6,242 nt of DNA from Eudoraea sp. Lineage in GTDB: Bacteria > Bacteroidota > Bacteroidia > Flavobacteriales > Flavobacteriaceae. The position numbers and the translations under genes are program-made. Under the pieces are notes generated by a model. The model worked only from the letters and a program-made list of their open reading frames with translations. It was not told the origin of the DNA and did not search any database. How positions within the stretch are numbered: position 1 is the stretch's first letter; every line of letters begins with the position of its first letter. Where the stretch lies: contig JABDQS010000318.1 of assembly GCA_013042125.1 (NCBI GenBank), positions 1-6,242 on the forward strand, in the 5' to 3' direction. Positions 1 through 4,451 of the stretch are shown here, piece by piece.

Positions 1-39
1 ACGAAGGGGACGCTTTTAGAAACGTTCAATAGTAATTAG
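1..39 (+). CDS. Possible C-terminal tail of an upstream plus-strand gene (partial)
   Basis: Frame 1 is open from the window edge and ends at a TAG at 37-39, giving the tail TKGTLLETFNSN. Frame 3 is also open, to a TAG at 30-32 (tail EGDAFRNVQ), and frame 2 stops after five codons. The sequence cannot decide between frames 1 and 3. That a plus-strand gene ends about here is inferred from the strong forward terminator at 60-88. The piece is too short to recognise a family. Confidence 0.25.
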   Translation, partial: TKGTLLETFNSN

Positions 40-59
40 TATTCATTAAATTTAGTTAG

Positions 60-88
60 AAACGCTTCAATTTTTTGAAGCGTTTTTT
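60..88 (+). terminator. Rho-independent terminator of the upstream plus-strand unit
   Basis: A perfect 11-bp stem pairs AAACGCTTCAA (60-70) with TTGAAGCGTTT (75-85) around a TTTT loop. The right arm runs into a six-T tract (83-88). This is the textbook intrinsic-terminator layout for plus-strand transcription. The reverse orientation has only a short T run after the stem, so it would terminate minus-strand transcripts poorly. It closes whatever gene enters from the left edge and insulates the barrel gene at 124. Confidence 0.88.
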
Positions 89-118
89 GTTGCTTTTTAG
101 TCAAATATCCTACCTTTA
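87..118 (+). promoter_or_regulatory. Candidate Bacteroidota-type promoter for the outer-membrane protein gene
   Basis: TACCTTTA at 111-118 matches the Bacteroidota -7 consensus TAnnTTTG at all but the last base. A TTG at 87-89, 21 bp upstream, could serve as the -33 element and lies at the end of the terminator's T tract. If the element is used, the start of transcription would fall at or within a few bases of the ATG at 124, giving a leaderless or nearly leaderless mRNA. The match is imperfect, so this is a candidate only. Confidence 0.35.
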
Positions 119-123
119 AAAAT

Positions 124-813
124 ATGAGGAATGCCTTTTATACAGTAGCAGTGCTTTTCTTTTTGATCTCTCCGGGTATCGCTCAGGAGGCAGAGCAAAA
201 AGTGGATTATTCCTATCTGGAAGATCAGTTTTATGTGGGCCTTACTTATAATTTTATACTCGATAAACCTGTAGATGTAAATCAACAAAATTTGTCATAT
301 GGCTTGCAATTGGGATTTATAAAGGACCTGCCTCTCAATTCCTCCAGAACTTTTGCACTCGGGATAGGGCTTGGGTATGCGGTAAATTCCTATTACACGA
401 ATTTGAATATCGTTGAGGTCGGCGATGATTTTCAATACGGTATTGTGGATAGTGATCTGGGTGCTAAACGCAATAAACTGGAAACACATTTGCTGGAGAT
501 TCCCATAGAGTTGAGATTGCGTAATTCTACTCCTACGGAATACAGGTTTTGGCGTTTCTACCTGGGTGCCAAATTAGGATATGCTTTTGGCAGTAGATCC
601 AAACTGGTAACAGACACCGGAAAGGATTCATTTTATGTAACTGATGTGGATAAATTCAGATATGGACTAATGGCCAATTTTGGTTACAACACTTTCAATA
701 TTCATGTCTACTATGCTCTTAATAATCTCTTTAAAGAAGGATTAAGTTTGGATACAGGACAGGAACTTACGTTTACACCCTTACGTATTGGATTTATCTT
801 TTATATCCTGTAA
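124..813 (+). CDS. PorT-like outer-membrane beta-barrel protein
   Basis: A 229-residue secreted protein. Residues 1-20 form a signal peptide: a short basic start (R2), a hydrophobic core (about 5-16), and a likely cleavage after GIA20, leaving Gln21 as the mature N-terminus as is common in Bacteroidota exports. The rest has no cysteine and shows amphipathic, Gly- and aromatic-rich strands: QFYVGLTYNF (35-44), FALGIGLGYAV (77-87), LLEIPIELRLR (123-133), WRFYLGAKLGY (143-153), RYGLMANFGY (179-188) and the C-terminal strand LRIGFIFYIL. This order fits the small outer-membrane barrel families called PorT-like or OMP_b-brl_2. I do not assign porT itself, because that gene's usual sequence features are not obvious. 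The substrate or role is unknown. The ATG at 124 is the only sensible start: an in-frame TGA lies at 76-78, and no Shine-Dalgarno is present. The gene converges on the PAP2-like gene with 8 bp between stop codons. Confidence 0.85.
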   Translation: MRNAFYTVAVLFFLISPGIAQEAEQKVDYSYLEDQFYVGLTYNFILDKPVDVNQQNLSYGLQLGFIKDLPLNSSRTFALGIGLGYAVNSYYTNLNIVEVGDDFQYGIVDSDLGAKRNKLETHLLEIPIELRLRNSTPTEYRFWRFYLGAKLGYAFGSRSKLVTDTGKDSFYVTDVDKFRYGLMANFGYNTFNIHVYYALNNLFKEGLSLDTGQELTFTPLRIGFIFYIL

Positions 814-821
814 AGCTGCTC

Positions 822-1427
822 TTACAGCCAGAATTTAATGGTTAGCAGTTGGGACATCATCCCAACCAAAAACCCTATAAGTAATTCTGCCCGCGTATGT
901 GCCTTTAGGTAGAGTCTTGCAGTAGCAACCACCCCAGATGCAAATAGCATAAAACTTATGGCTATTATGATATTTCGTTCGAAATGAAAACTCAAAGCGA
1001 TCAGGAACATGAGTATACTTCCCATCGCCATCATATGTAAACTGGTCTTAAAGCGAATGAACAACAGGAACAGGCATGTACTGGTAGCTGCGATTAGTCC
1101 AAGAAAAAAGAAATACAACTCTGTAGTGTAATTGTCCGGGATCACCTTTAGTAAGATCATTAATAATAAGATCAGGTTGATCATTAATGGATAACGGCGC
1201 TCTTCGGGTTTTGTTAAGAATACTGAGCTTACTACTCCAATATTCTTGAGTATGAAAAAACTAAGAATAGGAATGATAATAGTTAGTATAAAAATGGGTA
1301 AGATGTTTCCGCTCTTTAATTCAATAGTGGTGTACTTGGGAGTAATGAGAAAATAAGACACCGTGCCCGCAATAGGCAAAAAAATAGGATGGAAGATATA
1401 GGATATTAATTTGGAGAGAATTCGCAT
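822..1427 (-). CDS. Polytopic membrane protein with degenerate PAP2 phosphatase motifs
   Basis: A 201-residue, very hydrophobic protein with about six or seven membrane segments (roughly 12-30, 43-60, 80-95, 102-125, 130-147, 152-169, 181-197). The C-terminal part carries A170-R171-x5-H177-x3-E181, which lines up with PAP2 motif C3 (SR-x5-H-x3-D). TSLH ending at His131 sits where motif C2 (PSGH) should be, and K73..R78-Y-P80 resembles the basic C1 motif (K-x6-RP). Both catalytic histidines and the C3 arginine are therefore kept, while Ser becomes Ala, Asp becomes Glu, and PSG is altered. PAP2 enzymes dephosphorylate lipid phosphates or pyrophosphates (for example undecaprenyl-PP, PgpB or LpxE substrates) at the membrane; whether this one is active is inference. 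It is short for a PAP2 enzyme but has the expected motif order. The start ATG overlaps the rpoN stop by one base (TAATG), with AGGAG five bases upstream, so translational coupling to rpoN is likely. It is the last gene of the asnS-rpoN unit. Confidence 0.8.
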   Translation of the reverse strand: MRILSKLISYIFHPIFLPIAGTVSYFLITPKYTTIELKSGNILPIFILTIIIPILSFFILKNIGVVSSVFLTKPEERRYPLMINLILLLMILLKVIPDNYTTELYFFFLGLIAATSTCLFLLFIRFKTSLHMMAMGSILMFLIALSFHFERNIIIAISFMLFASGVVATARLYLKAHTRAELLIGFLVGMMSQLLTIKFWL

Positions 1428-2884
1428 TAGATCTCCTTTCTTAATCGGGCAACAGGGATCCCTAACTGTTCCCTGTATTTAGCCACGGTTCTTCTTGCAA
1501 TGGGGTAGCCTTTTTCTTTTAGTATCGCAGCCAGTTTGTCATCTGTAAGAGGTTTCCGTTTGGTCTCTTCTCTGATAACAGTTTCAAGGATCTTCTTTAT
1601 CTCTTTAGTTGACACGTCTTCTCCCTGCTCATTTTTCATTGACTCAGAAAAGTATTCCTTTATAAGTTTTGTACCATAGGGGGTGTCAACATACTTGCTA
1701 TTGGCCACCCGGGAAACGGTAGACACATCCATATCAATGGCATCGGCAATATCTTTGAGGATCATGGGGCGCAGATTACGCTCATCGCCGGTGAGAAAAT
1801 ATTTCTCTTGATATACCATAATAGCATTCATGGTAACAAAGAGGGTTTGCTGCCTTTGCCTGATAGCATCTATAAACCATTTGGCAGCGTCTAATTTCTG
1901 TTTTATAAAGAGAACAGCATCCTTTTGTGATTTAGACCGTTCTTTAGCACTCTTATATCCTGCAAGCATATTGCTATACTCCTTAGATACGTGCAGTTCA
2001 GGAGCATTCCTACTGTTAAGGCTTAGTTCTAGTTCACCTTCTACAATTCGAATTGAGAAATCCGGAACAATATGTTCAATGATCTTGTTGTTCCCTGCAT
2101 ATGAACCCCCTGGTTTGGGATTTAATTTTTCTATTTCGGAAATTGCCTCCTTAAGCTGTTCTTCATTGATATTATGCTTTTGAAGCAGTTTGTTGTAGTG
2201 TTTTTTTGTAAAATGATCGAAAGATCTCTCCAGGATGGTAATGGCCAATTCTACTTGTGGAGTTGGCTCTTTTCTTCGTAGTTGAATCAGTAAACACTCC
2301 TCAAGCGATCTGGCTGCTACTCCCGGTGGGTCCATATCCTGAACGATCTTTAACACTTTTTCTATGGCGTCTTGTTCCACATATATATTTTGGGTAAAAG
2401 CAAGATCATCCATGATGTCTGCCACTGGTCGTCTCATGTACCCGCTTTCATCAACACTACCCACTAAGAATTCGGCAATGGCCCATTCTTTGTCATTGAG
2501 GTAAAAAGTATTTAATTGGTTAATGAGGTATTGATTAAAAGAGATCCCCGCAGCATAAGGAACTGTTTTCTCCTCATCGTCCGAACTGTAGTTATTGGCA
2601 CGGGTACGGTAATCTGGTATCTCATCGTCACTCAGATAATCATCTATATTGATATCCTCCGTATTGATTGTATCATTGTCATTGTCCCCTTCAAACTGAT
2701 CCTCAAATTCATCTTCATAGGTGTCAGTTTCCTCTTTCCCTGTCTCAAGAGCCGGGTTCTCTTCCAATTCCTGCTTTAGGCGCTGTTCAAAAGCCTGAGT
2801 GGGCAATTGAATAAGCTTCATCAACTGTATTTGCTGAGGGGATAGCTTTTGTGAGAGTTTAAATTGTAAGTGTTGCTTTAGCAT
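1427..2884 (-). CDS. rpoN: RNA polymerase sigma-54 factor
   Basis: A 485-residue, full-length sigma-54. It directs core RNA polymerase to -24/-12 promoters and needs AAA+ enhancer-binding proteins to open them. Region I is the Gln/Leu-rich N-terminus (about 3-47, with PQQIQLMKLIQLP and ending ELEENPALE). Region II is a long acidic linker: 24 of residues 51-105 are Asp or Glu. The core-binding domain follows (about 112-300, with VDESGY and DPPGVAARSLEECLLIQL), then the helix-turn-helix that contacts the -12 element (about 376-412, DVSTVSRVANSKYVDTPYG), and the RpoN box ARRTVAKYRE at 463-472, which reads the -24 element. All parts needed for function are visible. AAGGAG lies five bases before the ATG, and an in-frame TAG upstream leaves no earlier ATG, so the start is firm. 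The gene lies 44 bp downstream of asnS on the same strand and overlaps the PAP2-like gene by one base. No enhancer-binding protein gene is in the window. Confidence 0.97.
   Translation of the reverse strand: MLKQHLQFKLSQKLSPQQIQLMKLIQLPTQAFEQRLKQELEENPALETGKEETDTYEDEFEDQFEGDNDNDTINTEDINIDDYLSDDEIPDYRTRANNYSSDDEEKTVPYAAGISFNQYLINQLNTFYLNDKEWAIAEFLVGSVDESGYMRRPVADIMDDLAFTQNIYVEQDAIEKVLKIVQDMDPPGVAARSLEECLLIQLRRKEPTPQVELAITILERSFDHFTKKHYNKLLQKHNINEEQLKEAISEIEKLNPKPGGSYAGNNKIIEHIVPDFSIRIVEGELELSLNSRNAPELHVSKEYSNMLAGYKSAKERSKSQKDAVLFIKQKLDAAKWFIDAIRQRQQTLFVTMNAIMVYQEKYFLTGDERNLRPMILKDIADAIDMDVSTVSRVANSKYVDTPYGTKLIKEYFSESMKNEQGEDVSTKEIKKILETVIREETKRKPLTDDKLAAILKEKGYPIARRTVAKYREQLGIPVARLRKEI
1433..1437 (-). 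promoter_or_regulatory. Shine-Dalgarno for the PAP2-like gene, inside the rpoN coding end
   Basis: The minus strand reads GAAAGGAGATCTAATG: AGGAG sits five bases before the ATG and is itself formed by the rpoN codons for Lys-Glu near the C-terminus. With the TAATG stop/start overlap this fixes the start of the downstream gene and points to reinitiation after rpoN translation. Confidence 0.75.
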
Positions 2885-2889
2885 TGGGG

Positions 2890-2895
2890 CTCCTT
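2890..2895 (-). promoter_or_regulatory. Shine-Dalgarno of rpoN
   Basis: The minus strand reads AAGGAG five bases before the ATG at 2884. It is a strong site by Bacteroidota standards, and asnS and the barrel gene have none. It lies in the 44-bp gap after asnS, where I see neither a terminator nor a convincing promoter, which supports cotranscription. Confidence 0.7.
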
Positions 2896-2928
2896 GTTCT
2901 TTCTTACATAAAAGTAACTAAAATACCT

Positions 2929-4362
2929 TTAGAACTCTGCGTTCTGTGGTGTTCTGGGAAACGGAATAACATCGCGAATGTTGCCCATACCGGTTGCAAA
3001 TTGCACAAGTCTTTCAAAACCTAGGCCAAAACCACTGTGTATGGCAGTTCCGTATTTTCTCAGATCCAGATACCACCAAAGTTCTTTTTCATCGATCCCC
3101 AGTGCCTTGATCTTATCTTGTAACACATCTAAGCGCTCTTCACGCTGAGATCCACCTACTATCTCGCCGATGCCCGGGAACAAAATGTCCATAGCTCTCA
3201 CCGTTGTGCCATCCTCATTAAGACGCATGTAAAACGCTTTGATCTTGGCAGGATAGTCGAATAAGATAACCGGACATTTAAAATGCTTTTCAACAAGGTA
3301 GCGCTCGTGCTCGCTTTGAAGATCTGTGCCCCATTCTTCAATAGGGTATTTGAACTTCTTTTTCTTGTTAGGTTTGCTTTTCTTGAGAATATCTATGGCT
3401 TCTGTATAGGTGAGCCTTATAAATTTATTGTCGATCACAAATCGCAGCTTATCCAGTAAAGACATTTCACTGCGCTCTGCCTGAGGTTTCGTTTTTTCCT
3501 CATCGAGTAATCGCTTCTCCAAAAATTGAAGGTCGTCCTGGCAATGTGAGACCACATAGCTAAGTACACTTTTGATAAAGTCTTCCGCAAGATCCATGTT
3601 ATCATTGAGATCAAAGAAGGCCATTTCGGGTTCTATCATCCAAAATTCAGCCAAATGTCTGGACGTATTCGAGTTTTCAGCCCGGAAGGTAGGACCAAAA
3701 GTGTAAACCTTGCCAAGGCCCATGGCGTATGCCTCAGCTTCTAGTTGACCGGAAACGGTTAAATTGGTTTCCTTGCCAAAAAAATCTTCCTTGTAATTTA
3801 CCTTCCCATCTTCCGTTAAGGGAGGATCTTTTGGGTCCAAGGTAGACACGCGGAACATTTCACCTGCTCCCTCGGCATCAGAGCCGGTAATTATCGGGGC
3901 ATGCATATAATAGAAACCATTGTTTTGGAAATAATGGTGAATGGCGAAGGACAAGGTAGAACGCACCCGCATTACGGCAGCAAAGGTATTGGTACGAACC
4001 CTTAAATGTGCCTGTTCCCGAAGGAATTCCATGGAATGTTTTTTTGGTTGAATAGGGTAGGTCTCCGCATCGGCAGTACCGTGAACCATTAGATCCGTGA
4101 CCTGTATCTCCACTGTTTGACCCCTTCCCTGGCTCGCCACAAGTAGGCCTTTTATACGCAAGGCTGCACCGGTTGCAATTTGTTTTAAAAGCCCTTCATC
4201 AAAATTCTCAAAGTCCACAACACACTGAATGTTGTGCAAGGTTGATCCATCGTTCAAGGCAATAAACCTATTACTTCTGAAGGTTTTTACCCAACCATTA
4301 ACTTCTACTTGTTGCTCTTTTGGAGCTTGCCGGAGCAACTCATTTATTCGCATCAAAGCCAT
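2929..4362 (-). CDS. asnS: Asparaginyl-tRNA synthetase
   Basis: A 477-residue class II (subclass IIb) aminoacyl-tRNA synthetase that charges tRNA-Asn with asparagine in the cytoplasm. The N-terminal OB-fold anticodon-binding domain spans about 17-95 (VNGWVKTFRSNRFIALNDGS). The catalytic domain follows: motif 1 at about 128-160, the substrate-loop region SGQLEAEAYAMG (204-215), motif 2 with FRAEN (226-230) and RHLAEFWMIEPE (235-246), GGSQREER (403-410), and motif 3 GFGLGFERLV (444-453). The end PRTPQNAEF is typical of AsnRS and helps separate it from AspRS; the absence of the GAD insert of bacterial AspRS agrees. Length is normal for the family. The ATG at 4362 has an in-frame TAG three codons upstream; Met4 (4353) is the only alternative nearby. 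No Shine-Dalgarno precedes either. A Bacteroidota -7 element lies about 26 bases upstream. It is the likely first gene of asnS-rpoN-PAP2-like. Confidence 0.97.
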   Translation of the reverse strand: MALMRINELLRQAPKEQQVEVNGWVKTFRSNRFIALNDGSTLHNIQCVVDFENFDEGLLKQIATGAALRIKGLLVASQGRGQTVEIQVTDLMVHGTADAETYPIQPKKHSMEFLREQAHLRVRTNTFAAVMRVRSTLSFAIHHYFQNNGFYYMHAPIITGSDAEGAGEMFRVSTLDPKDPPLTEDGKVNYKEDFFGKETNLTVSGQLEAEAYAMGLGKVYTFGPTFRAENSNTSRHLAEFWMIEPEMAFFDLNDNMDLAEDFIKSVLSYVVSHCQDDLQFLEKRLLDEEKTKPQAERSEMSLLDKLRFVIDNKFIRLTYTEAIDILKKSKPNKKKKFKYPIEEWGTDLQSEHERYLVEKHFKCPVILFDYPAKIKAFYMRLNEDGTTVRAMDILFPGIGEIVGGSQREERLDVLQDKIKALGIDEKELWWYLDLRKYGTAIHSGFGLGFERLVQFATGMGNIRDVIPFPRTPQNAEF

Positions 4363-4387
4363 GAAAAACTATTTCTGATTTGCCCCG

Positions 4388-4395
4388 CAAAGATA
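4388..4395 (-). promoter_or_regulatory. -7 element of the asnS operon promoter
   Basis: The minus strand carries TATCTTTG, an exact match to the Bacteroidota -7 consensus TAnnTTTG, in the 89-bp gap between the transporter and asnS. The transcription start would fall near 4381-4384, leaving an A/T-rich leader of about 20 bases without a Shine-Dalgarno, as is usual in this phylum. No good TTG -33 element is visible at the expected distance; the stretch there is T-rich instead. Confidence 0.6.
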
Positions 4396-4414
4396 GTTGA
4401 TTGAGGAAAACTAT
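4393..4414. repeat. 6-bp inverted repeat overlapping the asnS -7 element
   Basis: ATAGTT (4393-4398) and AACTAT (4409-4414) are exact reverse complements separated by 10 bases. On the minus strand the downstream arm supplies the first three bases of the -7 box. Center-to-center spacing of 16 bp is in the range of operators bound by small dimeric regulators, but six A/T-rich base pairs could easily arise by chance. It lacks the GC content and T tract of a terminator for the transporter gene. Confidence 0.3.
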
Positions 4415-4451
4415 ATACTCAGAAAGACCGATAATTCGCAGAGGGATGCTT

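Noticed and set aside
97..489. Two minus-strand open frames of about 63 codons antisense to the barrel gene
   Set aside because: The plus-strand reading has a signal peptide and beta-barrel pattern; the antisense frames have neither coherent features nor start signals.
1830..2183. A 117-codon plus-strand open frame antisense to rpoN
   Set aside because: It is a shadow of a strongly conserved coding region, with a Ser/Leu/Cys-rich translation typical of antisense reading and no start signals.
2586..2610. TTGGCACGGGTACGG as a sigma-54 (-24/-12) promoter
   Set aside because: The TGGCAC half matches, but the -12 TTGC half is missing and the site is inside rpoN on the opposite strand with no gene to drive. 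I found no better -24/-12 site in the intergenic gaps.
2900..2928. TACTTTTA on the minus strand before rpoN as an internal promoter
   Set aside because: It resembles TAnnTTTG apart from its last base, but there is no TTG at a suitable distance upstream and the gap is only 44 bp. Cotranscription with asnS is simpler.
4353..4362. Met4 as the true asnS start
   Set aside because: It cannot be excluded, but neither ATG has a Shine-Dalgarno, and the first gives a normal family length. The difference is only three residues.
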